Source of the DNA: Bacillota bacterium
Lineage (GTDB): Bacteria > Bacillota > Clostridia > Clostridiales > Clostridiaceae
Direction of reading: 5' to 3'
DNA: 18,670 nt
Assembly: GCA_023417975.1 (NCBI GenBank)
Contig: JAEZDX010000105.1
Span: 1 to 18,670 of the forward strand
Shown: positions 1-7,994 of the stretch, in pieces
Position numbering within the stretch: position 1 is the stretch's first letter
Layout of the letters: each line of letters begins with the position of its first letter
Program-made: the position numbers and the translations under genes
Notes under the pieces: model-generated
Seen by the model: only the letters and a program-made list of their open reading frames with translations
Database searches by the model: none
What the model was told of the DNA's origin: nothing

Positions 1-792
1 CCGTCAACCTGGGATGAATTCTATTCCATAATACCTATAATACAGAAAAATAATATGCAGATTGGAATACCGGAAGCACAGACAATGTTTGAGACTCTTT
101 TATTCCAAAGAGGCGGTCAAGTTTATAATGATGACAAAAAAGCAACAGCTTTCGATAAGCAGGAAGCGCTTGATGCCTTTAAGGAATGGACTGGCTTTTA
201 TACACAGTACAGTTTTCCACTAGTATTCGATTTTTATAGCCGTTTTAGAACAGGCGAAATGCCAATGGGTATTGTTCCTTATACTATGTATAATCAGTTG
301 TCCGTTGCAGCTCCGGAGCTTAGAAATCTATGGGAGATGGTACCAATACCGGGAACAAAGATGCCGGACGGTACTATAAATAGAAAAGAAGGTGCCAATG
401 GACTAGCAACAATTATGTTAAAAGGCATTAAGGATAAAGATGCTGGCTTTGAATTTATGAAATGGTGGACTAGTGCAGAGGTACAGGCAAGATATGGCTC
501 GGAATTGGAAGCAGTCATGGGGCCGGCAGCAAGATATGATACTGCCAATACTGAGGCCTTTACAAAACTACCTTGGTCAAAGACAGAAGCAGAGAAACTG
601 GGTGATCAATGGAAGTTGGTATGGGATATACCGCAAATTCCAGGAAACTATTACCTGACCAGAAGCCTTAGCAATGCCTTTAGAAAAGTTGTGTATAGTC
701 ATGAAAATCCTAGAGAAGTATTGTTTAAATACAATGAGGATATCAACAGGGAAATTGAGAGAAAGAGAACAGAATTCGGATTGGATAATTGA
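1..792 (+). CDS. Extracellular sugar-type solute-binding protein, C-terminal part (5' end outside window)
   Basis: The frame is open from base 1 and ends in TGA at 790-792, so 263 residues of the C-terminal part are visible. The ATG at 55 is internal, because the same frame continues upstream of it to the window edge. The visible part matches the second lobe of family 1 (LplA/MalE-like) ABC binding proteins: a stretch around GGQVYNDDKKATAF, a segment with the GANGLATIMLKG core, an FMKWWTSAEVQARYG block typical of the hinge/C-lobe, and a charged C-terminal helix ending in RTEFGLDN. Proteins of this kind are lipid-anchored outside the membrane and pass oligosaccharides to a permease pair. Two permeases follow directly, the first only 14 nt downstream, so it is probably their cognate binding protein. 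The signal peptide and lipobox are not visible. The ligand cannot be read from the sequence. Confidence 0.9.
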   Translation, partial: PSTWDEFYSIIPIIQKNNMQIGIPEAQTMFETLLFQRGGQVYNDDKKATAFDKQEALDAFKEWTGFYTQYSFPLVFDFYSRFRTGEMPMGIVPYTMYNQLSVAAPELRNLWEMVPIPGTKMPDGTINRKEGANGLATIMLKGIKDKDAGFEFMKWWTSAEVQARYGSELEAVMGPAARYDTANTEAFTKLPWSKTEAEKLGDQWKLVWDIPQIPGNYYLTRSLSNAFRKVVYSHENPREVLFKYNEDINREIERKRTEFGLDN

Positions 793-806
793 GAGGAGGC
801 ATCTGA

Positions 807-1751
807 TTGGAATCTTCAGCTAAAGCCATAAATATAAAAAAGGTAAAGAAGAGTAAGACATCATTGTTAAGCTCCATTAAAAAGAATAGAGCCAGCTATA
901 TTATGCTGGCTCCTTACACAATATTATTCATTGTTTTTATAATAATACCGGTTTTTTCTTCAGTGCTGTTAAGTTTTACTTCATTTAACATGCTTCAGGT
1001 TCCTAAGTTTGTAGGATTTCAAAACTATATAAGAATGTTCTTGGATGACGATATATTTATAATTGCTATAAGAAACACATTGGTGTTTGCAGTTATAACC
1101 GGACCACTAGGATATATTTTGAGTTTTGTCTTTGCATGGTTTATTAATGAATTTAGACCGAAGGTAAGAGCTGTGTTGACGCTAATATTCTATGCACCAT
1201 CTTTAGCAGGAAATGTTTATTTCATTTGGATGTACATTTTCAGCAGCGATTCCTATGGTTTTATTAACGGTAAGCTAATGTCGCTAGGCTTAATAAGAGA
1301 TTCCATCCAATGGTTAACGGACCCCAAATATAACATTACGGTTTGTATAATAGTTATGCTTTGGCTCAGTATGGGAGCAGGTTTTTTAGCCTTCGTTGCA
1401 GGTTTTCAAACAATTAATAAAGATTATTATGAGGCAGCTGCTATTGACGGTATAAAGAACAGATGGCAGGAATTATGGTATATAACTCTGCCGCAAATGA
1501 AGCCTCAATTACTATTCGGTGCTGTTATGTCAATTTCAGGTGCATTTGCCGTTGGATATCAGAATATGGCATTAACGGGCTTCCCAAGCACTGATTATTC
1601 CACTCATACAATATTGCTGCACATGCTTGACTATGGAACTATTAGATTTGAAATGGGTTATGCATCGGCAATTGCGGTTATATTGTTCGCAATGATGCAG
1701 CTTTCCTGGAAGGGAATAAATAAACTGCTAAACAAGATGGCTAATGATTAA
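807..1751 (+). CDS. Sugar ABC transporter permease, MalF/LplB-like (first pair)
   Basis: This 314-residue integral membrane protein forms half of the importer pore. A basic cytoplasmic N-terminus (KKVKKSKTSLLSSIKKNR) precedes six hydrophobic segments, the first at about residues 32-57. The EAA loop that contacts the ATPase is well conserved at about residues 209-230, beginning EAAAIDG and ending ITLPQ. The start is TTG at 807, because GAGGAGG at 793-799 sits 7 nt upstream and no in-frame ATG fits. The gene follows the binding protein by 14 nt and overlaps the start region of the next permease, so translation is probably coupled. Length is normal for this family. No ATPase gene accompanies it. 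Confidence 0.93.
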   Translation: MESSAKAINIKKVKKSKTSLLSSIKKNRASYIMLAPYTILFIVFIIIPVFSSVLLSFTSFNMLQVPKFVGFQNYIRMFLDDDIFIIAIRNTLVFAVITGPLGYILSFVFAWFINEFRPKVRAVLTLIFYAPSLAGNVYFIWMYIFSSDSYGFINGKLMSLGLIRDSIQWLTDPKYNITVCIIVMLWLSMGAGFLAFVAGFQTINKDYYEAAAIDGIKNRWQELWYITLPQMKPQLLFGAVMSISGAFAVGYQNMALTGFPSTDYSTHTILLHMLDYGTIRFEMGYASAIAVILFAMMQLSWKGINKLLNKMAND

Positions 1752-1755
1752 GAAG

Positions 1756-1762
1756 AAGGGGG
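1756..1762 (+). promoter_or_regulatory. Ribosome binding site deciding a GTG start
   Basis: AAGGGGG lies 8 nt upstream of GTG at 1771, inside the first codons that would be read from ATG 1744. The ATG at 1744 has no comparable purine-rich site at the right distance, so GTG 1771 is the preferred start of the second permease. Confidence 0.6.
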
Positions 1763-1770
1763 TTGTATCC

Positions 1771-2670
1771 GTGAAAGCAATTAGTAATCCAAGTGAAGGC
1801 TTGAAAATAAGCAGGTGGAAAAGAAATAAAAAGAAAAGAGTAACAAGATCCAAGGGAGGAGATTTCATTATATTTATATTCCTTGGGGTCTGTGGTGTTT
1901 TTAGTGCTCTACCGTTATTTTATACAGTGATAAATGCATTTAAGCCATTGAATGAGTTGTTTCTATTTCCACCAAGGTTTTTTGTGCGAAACCCCACCTT
2001 AGACAATTTTACAACTATGTTTCAGCTAGTTTCTAATATGTGGGTTCCATTTTCCAGATATTTGTTCAATAGCTTGTTTATAGCTATTATTGGAACGGCT
2101 CTATATATAATTATTGCTTCTTTGGCAGCTTATCCTTTAGCAAAACACAAATTTCCGGGGAGTATATTGTTATTTCAAGTTATAGTGTCGGCAATCCTGT
2201 TCAGACCGGAGGTTACCGGAATTCCTCAATATATAATTATTTCAAAGCTAGGAATGATAAATACTTATTTTGCTATACTGCTGCCAATAATGGCGGGCTC
2301 TTTTGGTGTGTTTTTAATGAGGCAGTTTATGGTCACATTTCCTGACGACACTATAGAGGCAGCAAAAATAGATGGCTGCAGTGAGTACAGAATATTTTGG
2401 TCAATTGTAATGCCGGCAGTAAAGCCTGGCTGGTTGACTCTGGCTATATTTACCTTCCAAGGACTTTGGAATACAACCGGAGTTCAATACATTTATAAAG
2501 AGAATCTGAAGGTATTGCCTACAGTTCTTAGCCAAATTGCTACGGCAGGTATAGCACGTGCCGGAGCAGGATCTGCAGTTGCATTATTTCTTATGATACC
2601 TCCTATTGTGTTCTTTATTATATCTCAAAGCTCAGTTATTGAAACAATGTCACATTCGGGACTTAAATAA
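1771..2670 (+). CDS. Carbohydrate ABC transporter permease, MalG/YtcP-like (first pair)
   Basis: This is a 299-residue membrane protein of the MalG/LplC/YtcP class, which pairs with the preceding MalF-like protein. It has a very basic N-terminus (RWKRNKKKRVTRSKGG), a first membrane segment (FIIFIFLGVCGVFSALPLF), further membrane segments, and a conserved EAA loop near residues 196-217 that starts EAAKIDGCSEY and ends IVMPAVKPG. The GTG at 1771 is chosen over ATG 1744 because AAGGGGG sits 8 nt before it; ATG 1744 would add nine residues and overlap the previous gene by 8 nt. The motif GMINTYFAILLP is typical of this subfamily. The partner ATPase is expected to be encoded elsewhere. Confidence 0.92.
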   Translation: MKAISNPSEGLKISRWKRNKKKRVTRSKGGDFIIFIFLGVCGVFSALPLFYTVINAFKPLNELFLFPPRFFVRNPTLDNFTTMFQLVSNMWVPFSRYLFNSLFIAIIGTALYIIIASLAAYPLAKHKFPGSILLFQVIVSAILFRPEVTGIPQYIIISKLGMINTYFAILLPIMAGSFGVFLMRQFMVTFPDDTIEAAKIDGCSEYRIFWSIVMPAVKPGWLTLAIFTFQGLWNTTGVQYIYKENLKVLPTVLSQIATAGIARAGAGSAVALFLMIPPIVFFIISQSSVIETMSHSGLK

Positions 2671-2714
2671 GGAACATGCAAAAATTAAAACAGTAAAGTA
2701 GGTGAAGACCAATA

Positions 2715-4223
2715 ATGAGATTAAAGAAGATTACATTTCTGCTTTTGCTCATATTTCTATTCAATACAATAATGGTTGAAGTTGCTTCTGCTGATGTACC
2801 GTACAACGGATACACCTATGATGCGTATGGTAGAGCGGTTCCTACGGCAGTAGCCTATGAGCCCGATAAATATGTAACTGGTGTGGATATGGGAGCCGGA
2901 GCATTAAAAAATCCTCAAGATATGTTTATTTCAAGTGATGGTGAAGTTTATATTTTAGATAGCGGAAATAAAAGAGTTGTTGTGCTGGACAAAGATTTTA
3001 AGGTGAAAAAAATAATTGACAAAATTGTTGATGAAAAAGGAAGTAAATACGAACTGAAAAATCCTAATGGTATTTTTGTAACTGATAATAAAATTATATA
3101 TATTGCTGATACTGATAATCAGAGAATTATTAGTATAAATCAGGAAGGAAAAATACAAAAAACTTTCGGTAAGCCTACTTCAACATTATTTCCTCAAGAA
3201 GTTGAATTTAAGCCTACAAAGGTAATAGTTGATAAAGCTGAGGATGTATATGTTGTAGTTACCGGTGTATATCAGGGAGCAGTCATGTATGACAAGAATA
3301 GCAATTTTACAGGCTTTTACGGTACCAATAAAGTGGAAGTTGATTTAAAGATTCTTGGAGATTATTTTTGGAAGACCTTTTTTATGAGTAAGGAACAGAG
3401 AAGAAAGTCCATGAGATATGTACCTACTTCCTTTACGAACTTTTATATGGACAAAGATGGATTTGTATATGTATGTTCCAAAGATGATAGCTCTATGTCA
3501 AATGTACTTAAAAAGCTCAATTCTTTAGGAGCAAATATACTAAGAAGCAGTGATAATGTTCCGGGATTTGGAGATCTTGATACTGTGTATTATTCAGGTA
3601 ATACAATTAAAACGTCCTTTGTAGATGTAAATGCTGATAGTAAAGGTTTTATTAATGTATTAGACACAACAAGGGGCAGGGTATTCCAGTATGATCAGGA
3701 TTGTCATCTCATAGCAATCTTCGGAGGTAAGAGTAATCAGGTAGGAACCTTCAACTCACCGGTTGCGGTTGATAATTTAAATGAGAATGTACTGGTGCTG
3801 GATGAAAAAAGAGGAGATATAACAGTTTATAGACTTACCGAATACGGGGAATTAATCCATAGAGCAGTAAAACTCTATGATGATGGATTATATGAGGAAT
3901 CTATGGAACCATGGGAGGAAGTCTTAAAAAGAGATAATAAATTGGAAATTGCCTATATTGGCATAGGTAAAGCCCAGCTTAAAAATGGTAATTACAAAGA
4001 GGCAATGAAGGATTTTAAATTAGGTTATGATGTGGAGGATTATTCCAAAGCATATGGCTTATACATGTCATCAGTTATCAGAAATAATATCGGTATGATA
4101 GCAATAGCTTTAGTTCTTTTATATGGTTTTGTGAAGTTGTTTAAAAAGAGGAACAAAATTAAAACTCTAATCGGAAGAACTAAAAAAAGTAAAGTTAAGG
4201 AGAATTTATATGGGGCAGGATAA
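2715..4223 (+). CDS. Exported NHL-repeat (beta-propeller) protein with TPR and C-terminal membrane anchor
   Basis: This 502-residue protein has a signal peptide (residues 1-26, likely cleaved after ASA). NHL-type repeats follow at about 59-92, 113-145, 165-195, 298-330 and 340-373; phrases such as LKNPQDMFISSDGEVYILDSG and IADTDNQRI are the repeat signature. Two TPR-like helix pairs lie at about 380-445, then one transmembrane helix at about 459-476 and a lysine-rich tail. The topology is therefore an extracytoplasmic propeller and TPR held to the membrane by its C-terminus. NHL propellers usually bind protein, sugar or nucleic acid ligands; no catalytic residues are evident here. The ribosome binding site AGGTGA is at 2700-2705. 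The gene overlaps the downstream YIP1 gene by 14 nt, which suggests coupled expression and probably physical association. I infer an envelope scaffold or substrate-presenting role; the actual function is unknown. Confidence 0.85.
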   Translation: MRLKKITFLLLLIFLFNTIMVEVASADVPYNGYTYDAYGRAVPTAVAYEPDKYVTGVDMGAGALKNPQDMFISSDGEVYILDSGNKRVVVLDKDFKVKKIIDKIVDEKGSKYELKNPNGIFVTDNKIIYIADTDNQRIISINQEGKIQKTFGKPTSTLFPQEVEFKPTKVIVDKAEDVYVVVTGVYQGAVMYDKNSNFTGFYGTNKVEVDLKILGDYFWKTFFMSKEQRRKSMRYVPTSFTNFYMDKDGFVYVCSKDDSSMSNVLKKLNSLGANILRSSDNVPGFGDLDTVYYSGNTIKTSFVDVNADSKGFINVLDTTRGRVFQYDQDCHLIAIFGGKSNQVGTFNSPVAVDNLNENVLVLDEKRGDITVYRLTEYGELIHRAVKLYDDGLYEESMEPWEEVLKRDNKLEIAYIGIGKAQLKNGNYKEAMKDFKLGYDVEDYSKAYGLYMSSVIRNNIGMIAIALVLLYGFVKLFKKRNKIKTLIGRTKKSKVKENLYGAG

Positions 4224-4824
4224 ATTAATATTTTTTACGATGTTTCATCCTTTTCAAGGCTTTGATGAGATAAAGCGAAAAAAGAGCGGTTCAGTAGCAT
4301 TATCAAATGTTATCGTGGCAGTATTTTTTATCTCGGCAATCTTGAACAGACAGCTTACCGGTTTCATTTTCAACCCATATAGAGTTGATAAGTTAAACAT
4401 TTTTTCATTGCTTCCTGGTACAGTAATACTATTTACAGTTTGGGCTATATGTAACTGGGCATTTTGCTCACTTCTTGATGGCTCAGGTACCTTTAGAGAG
4501 ATATGGATTATAAGTGCATATTCATTAGTGCCATATTTAATATTTACATTTATAACTATATTTTTAAGTAACTTTATAACCTTGGAAGGGGCGGTATTCT
4601 TAAATTGGATTTTTAAGGTAGGACAGGTATGGAGTGTGATCCTCATAATTCTGGGACTAAAAGAAATCCATCAGTATACTATTAAGAAAACATTGGCCTC
4701 AATTTTTATGACAATATTGGGAATTTTTATAGTATTGTTTCTCGCATTGCTAACCTTTAGTCTATACAATCAAGTTTCAACTTTCTTTAAAACTATTTAT
4801 CGTGAAATTATTTACAGGCTATAG
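4210..4824 (+). CDS. YIP1-family integral membrane protein
   Basis: This 204-residue protein has five predicted membrane segments at about residues 29-47, 68-88, 104-121, 137-150 and 163-186. The pattern fits bacterial YIP1-family proteins: a short N-terminal MFHPFQGFDEIKRKKSG segment (the Pxx-F-xEIK motif before the first helix), a central aromatic helix with NWAFCSLLDGSGTFRE, and a SAYSLVPYLI motif. The bacterial family has no established reaction. The ATG at 4210 is preceded by AAGGAG at 4197-4202 with a 7-nt spacer and lies inside the end of the NHL gene. The next gene starts 16 nt after its stop. The tight packing between two exported proteins suggests it is the membrane partner of the NHL and DUF5696 proteins, which is inference from context. 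Confidence 0.83.
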   Translation: MGQDKLIFFTMFHPFQGFDEIKRKKSGSVALSNVIVAVFFISAILNRQLTGFIFNPYRVDKLNIFSLLPGTVILFTVWAICNWAFCSLLDGSGTFREIWIISAYSLVPYLIFTFITIFLSNFITLEGAVFLNWIFKVGQVWSVILIILGLKEIHQYTIKKTLASIFMTILGIFIVLFLALLTFSLYNQVSTFFKTIYREIIYRL

Positions 4825-4827
4825 CTC

Positions 4828-4836
4828 AGGAGGTGA
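4828..4836 (+). promoter_or_regulatory. Strong ribosome binding site deciding the start of the DUF5696 gene
   Basis: AGGAGGTGA lies immediately upstream of ATG 4841, with 7 nt between AGGAGG and the start. The open frame extends to an earlier ATG at 4802, but that would place 13 non-signal residues before a perfect signal peptide. ATG 4841 is therefore the real start. Confidence 0.8.
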
Positions 4837-4840
4837 AATA

Positions 4841-7078
4841 ATGAAAAGTTTTGTTAGAAAGATAAGCTCAGTGATATTAACGTTCTGTTTACTCTCTACC
4901 ACATTCACCTTTAAAACTATGGCGATAGAGAACAAACTAAATGAAGCGGATATTAAATATCTAAATGATAACAAATTTGAAGCTATTACCGACAATACTC
5001 TTATGACTTTATACGCAAATAAAACAAGTGGAGAGTTTGCAGTAGAAGATAAGAGAAATGGATTCGTGTGGTATAGCAATCCTAAAAATAGAGATGATGA
5101 TAAAATTGCTCAAGGTGTAGTGAAGATGGATTTATCATCTCAGCTGGGCGTAATTTACACAGATTTTAGCAGTGACCAGATGAAGGTTAAGAACAATTTT
5201 ACAGGAAGTATTAAAAAGAACGGTGTTAAATTTGAAAAAATAGATAAAGGCTTCAGAGCTATATATAGCTTTCCAGGTGAAGATGGTTTTTCCGTGCCAT
5301 TAAATATTACATTAGGAGAAAATTATGTAAGCGCAGAAATAGACGTTGCTAATATTACCGAACAAAATAACGTAATCTATTCCTTTGATCTATTACCTTA
5401 TTTCGGCGCAGGTAGCACTAGTGATAAGGGTTATATATTCGTACCTGACGGCAGCGGAGCTCTTATAAATTTTAACAATAATAAGAGTAATGTTGAGACA
5501 TATAAGGAGTCCATATATGGAAGAGATGCTACATTTGCATCAAATCAAAATCCGGTAAAAAGAGAAGATATTAAGCTTCCGGTTTTCGGAATAAAAAATG
5601 GTGAAAATGCTTTTCTGGCAGTTGTAGATAAAGGAGACAGTCAAGGAAGTATATCTGCAAACGTAAGTGGTGTAAAATCTACTTTTAACAATGTATTTTC
5701 AAGCTTTGATATAAGAAAATACGATTCCTTTACGGTTGGACAATCTGGCATGTCCGCAAGAACTACAAAATTATATGAAAAGAGTAAATCAAAAATTAAT
5801 GGATGTAAGGTAAATTTCTATCTACTACAAGGTAATGAAGCAGACTATGCTGGAATGGCTAAGAGCTACAGGGAATACCTAAAGAAAGAAAAAGACCTTA
5901 CAGAAAATAAGGATATAAAGCCGCAAATGTATTTAGATTTGTATGGTGCTGTCAGAAAGCAAAAAAGCATACTGGGCATTCCAATAAATACTATTCAGCC
6001 GCTTACAACCTATAAGGATACAATTAATATCTTACAAAAGCTTAAGCAGTCCAAGGTAAATGATATTGTGGTAAATTATCACGATTGGAATTTGGATTCC
6101 ATAGACAGTAAAATATCAACCAGCGCAGCTACCATTAGTAAACTTGGTGGAGATAAGGGCTTTAAAGAGCTAGTAAGCTATTCTAAGAATAATAATGTTA
6201 AGTTATATCCTCAAGTAGATTTTCTTAAATTCTTAAATGGAAAGTTCGGATATTTAAAAGCATCCAATCAAGCAAAGACTCTGGGAGTGGTACCTTCTAC
6301 AATATTTGATTATAGTTTAAGTACCTATTTTAAAGACAGAAATAATCCTGAATATAACTTGTTGGCGCCGACTAAGCTCAATAAGGTTATAGAGAAATTT
6401 AACCAGTCCTACATGGATTATAAAATTGGAGGCATAGGTATTGATACAATTTCATCACTTGTATATTCAGATTTTACACAAAGCCATATGAGTACAAGGC
6501 AAGAAACGGAGTCAAGTTGGATTGAGTCACTAAAGCTTATGAACAAGAATATAGGAAGTATACAAGCAAGCGCACCAAATGCATATGCGCTGCCATATGT
6601 AGACTATATTTTGAATGTGCCAAGTGACTCCAGTCATTACTATATAGAAGATGAAACAATTCCTTTTTACGAAATGGTTATAAGAGGAATAAAACCGTAC
6701 ACAATTGAGGCTTTTAACTTTAGCGCAGACAAGAATATACAATTGTTGAAAGCGGTTGAAACAGGAGCTAATCCTTACTATGTATGGATAGGTGAGGATA
6801 CCTCTCTTCTAAAGGAAACAAAGTACGAAGGTTTGTATAGTGCCGATTATAAGGCATGGATGGATTCAGCTGTATCCGATTTTGAAACTTTCAAGAATTT
6901 GTACGCAAAGATTCAGGATTCTACAATTGATAAGCATGAAAAATTAGACCAGGGAGTATATAAGACAATTTACAGTAATGGAACCTGTGTCATTGTAAAT
7001 TATTCTGAAAAAGAATATTGGATAGGAAATACTATAATTCCATCAAAGAAACATGTGGTTTTGGAAGGAGGTAATTAA
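4841..7078 (+). CDS. Exported DUF5696-type protein, candidate extracytoplasmic glycan-active TIM-barrel protein
   Basis: This 745-residue secreted protein begins with a signal peptide (residues 1 to about 28, cleaved near TMA). The N-terminal part (about 30-330) is beta-rich, including TLYANKTSGEFAVEDKRNG and VWYSNP, as in DUF5696-family proteins. The middle (about 350-620) alternates strands and helices like a TIM barrel, with a YHDW motif (D415) at one predicted strand end, GGIGID (D535) at another, and an IEDE cluster (603-605). A small C-terminal beta domain contains ANPYYVWIGED and ends with VYKTIYSNGTCVIVNYSEKE, reminiscent of the C-terminal sandwich of barrel glycosidases. These acidic residues are plausible catalytic or sugar-binding positions, but family activity is unproven to my knowledge. 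No cell-wall anchor is seen. The gene sits between YIP1 and the second permease pair with near-zero spacing, which argues for a role in handling the imported glycan. Confidence 0.75.
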   Translation: MKSFVRKISSVILTFCLLSTTFTFKTMAIENKLNEADIKYLNDNKFEAITDNTLMTLYANKTSGEFAVEDKRNGFVWYSNPKNRDDDKIAQGVVKMDLSSQLGVIYTDFSSDQMKVKNNFTGSIKKNGVKFEKIDKGFRAIYSFPGEDGFSVPLNITLGENYVSAEIDVANITEQNNVIYSFDLLPYFGAGSTSDKGYIFVPDGSGALINFNNNKSNVETYKESIYGRDATFASNQNPVKREDIKLPVFGIKNGENAFLAVVDKGDSQGSISANVSGVKSTFNNVFSSFDIRKYDSFTVGQSGMSARTTKLYEKSKSKINGCKVNFYLLQGNEADYAGMAKSYREYLKKEKDLTENKDIKPQMYLDLYGAVRKQKSILGIPINTIQPLTTYKDTINILQKLKQSKVNDIVVNYHDWNLDSIDSKISTSAATISKLGGDKGFKELVSYSKNNNVKLYPQVDFLKFLNGKFGYLKASNQAKTLGVVPSTIFDYSLSTYFKDRNNPEYNLLAPTKLNKVIEKFNQSYMDYKIGGIGIDTISSLVYSDFTQSHMSTRQETESSWIESLKLMNKNIGSIQASAPNAYALPYVDYILNVPSDSSHYYIEDETIPFYEMVIRGIKPYTIEAFNFSADKNIQLLKAVETGANPYYVWIGEDTSLLKETKYEGLYSADYKAWMDSAVSDFETFKNLYAKIQDSTIDKHEKLDQGVYKTIYSNGTCVIVNYSEKEYWIGNTIIPSKKHVVLEGGN
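7065..7072 (+). promoter_or_regulatory. Ribosome binding site overlapping the end of the DUF5696 gene
   Basis: AAGGAGGT, inside the last codons of the DUF5696 gene, is placed for ATG 7080 with an 8-nt spacer after AGGAGG. The same frame could start at 7053, but that start has no ribosome binding site. ATG 7080 begins 1 nt after the upstream stop codon. Confidence 0.75.
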
Positions 7079-7079
7079 G

Positions 7080-7979
7080 ATGAAATGGTGGAGAAAATTA
7101 TCTTACACTAAAAAGCAGGCTTGGGCAGGAAGACTTTTTATTCTTCCATGGTTTATAGGATTTGTTTTTATATTTTGCAGGTCGCTTATAACCTCCTTTA
7201 TATACAGCTTTAGTAAAATAACAGTTGGTGATCATGGATTCATAACAAACTTTGTGGGTTTGGAAAACTATAAACATGAGCTGACTGTTGATCCAAACTA
7301 TGTAAAAACCCTTGTTACTACAGTGCTTTCTATGCTGTATCAAGTTCCGCTCATATTAATTTTCAGTCTAATTGTTGCCTGTATATTAAACCAGAAATTC
7401 AGAGGCAGAGTTGTTGCAAGAGCTATATTTTTTCTGCCTGTTATAATAGCTACCGGTCAGATTATAAGCATCATGAGAGGCGACATTTACAGTCAGCAGC
7501 TGACCTCAGGAGAAAGATCTTCAACGCTATTTACTGTAGCAGGACTTCAAAGCTTGTTGCTTGACTCCGGCTTAAGTCAGGCTATGGCCACAAACCTTAT
7601 TAATACTTTAAACAGTATTTTTGATGTAGCCTGGAAATCCGGAATACAAATACTGCTGTTTATAGCAGGCTTACAAACAATTCCAAGATCACTATATGAG
7701 GTAAGTGAGATTGAAGGTGCTACTGCATGGGAAGCATTTTGGAAAATAACATTTCCAATGATGTCTCCAATACTAATTTTAAATTTAATATACACGATTA
7801 TTGATAACTTTACCGATTTCTCCAATCCAATTATTAAACTGGCATCGGAATTAGGAGTTAAACAGATGAAATATGAGTTGAGTTCTACAGTAACATGTAT
7901 TTATTTTGTAGTAATTATTCTCGTACTTGGTTTAGTTGCGTTAATAACAAGAAAGAAAGTATTCTATATAAACGAATAG
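7080..7979 (+). CDS. Sugar ABC transporter permease, MalF-like with divergent EAA loop (second pair)
   Basis: This 299-residue membrane protein starts MKWWRKLSYTKKQAWAGRLF, followed by a first membrane segment (LPWFIGFVFIFCRSLITSF) and a typical periplasmic-side FVGLENY motif. The ATPase-contact loop is degenerate: at residues 207-213 it reads EVSEIEG where canonical proteins have EAAxxDG, although the following AFWKITFPMMSP keeps the usual pattern. There is also a long polar segment between the third and fourth hydrophobic stretches, containing RGDIYSQQLTSGERSS. These features separate it from the first permease pair. ATG 7080 is chosen because of AAGGAGGT at 7065-7072. It is likely co-translated with the DUF5696 protein and pairs with the next permease. 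It probably transports an oligosaccharide, identity unknown. Confidence 0.9.
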   Translation: MKWWRKLSYTKKQAWAGRLFILPWFIGFVFIFCRSLITSFIYSFSKITVGDHGFITNFVGLENYKHELTVDPNYVKTLVTTVLSMLYQVPLILIFSLIVACILNQKFRGRVVARAIFFLPVIIATGQIISIMRGDIYSQQLTSGERSSTLFTVAGLQSLLLDSGLSQAMATNLINTLNSIFDVAWKSGIQILLFIAGLQTIPRSLYEVSEIEGATAWEAFWKITFPMMSPILILNLIYTIIDNFTDFSNPIIKLASELGVKQMKYELSSTVTCIYFVVIILVLGLVALITRKKVFYINE

Positions 7980-7987
7980 AGAGGGGG
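7980..7987 (+). promoter_or_regulatory. Ribosome binding site deciding a TTG start
   Basis: AGAGGGGG lies 7 nt before TTG 7995. The nearby ATG at 7990 is in another frame and hits TGA after one codon, so TTG is the only sensible start for the fourth permease. Confidence 0.7.
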
Positions 7988-7994
7988 TAATGGT

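Noticed and set aside
4254..4646. 130-residue reverse-strand open frame
   Set aside because: Fully antisense to the YIP1 gene, which has a clear family pattern, good ribosome binding site and coupled neighbours.
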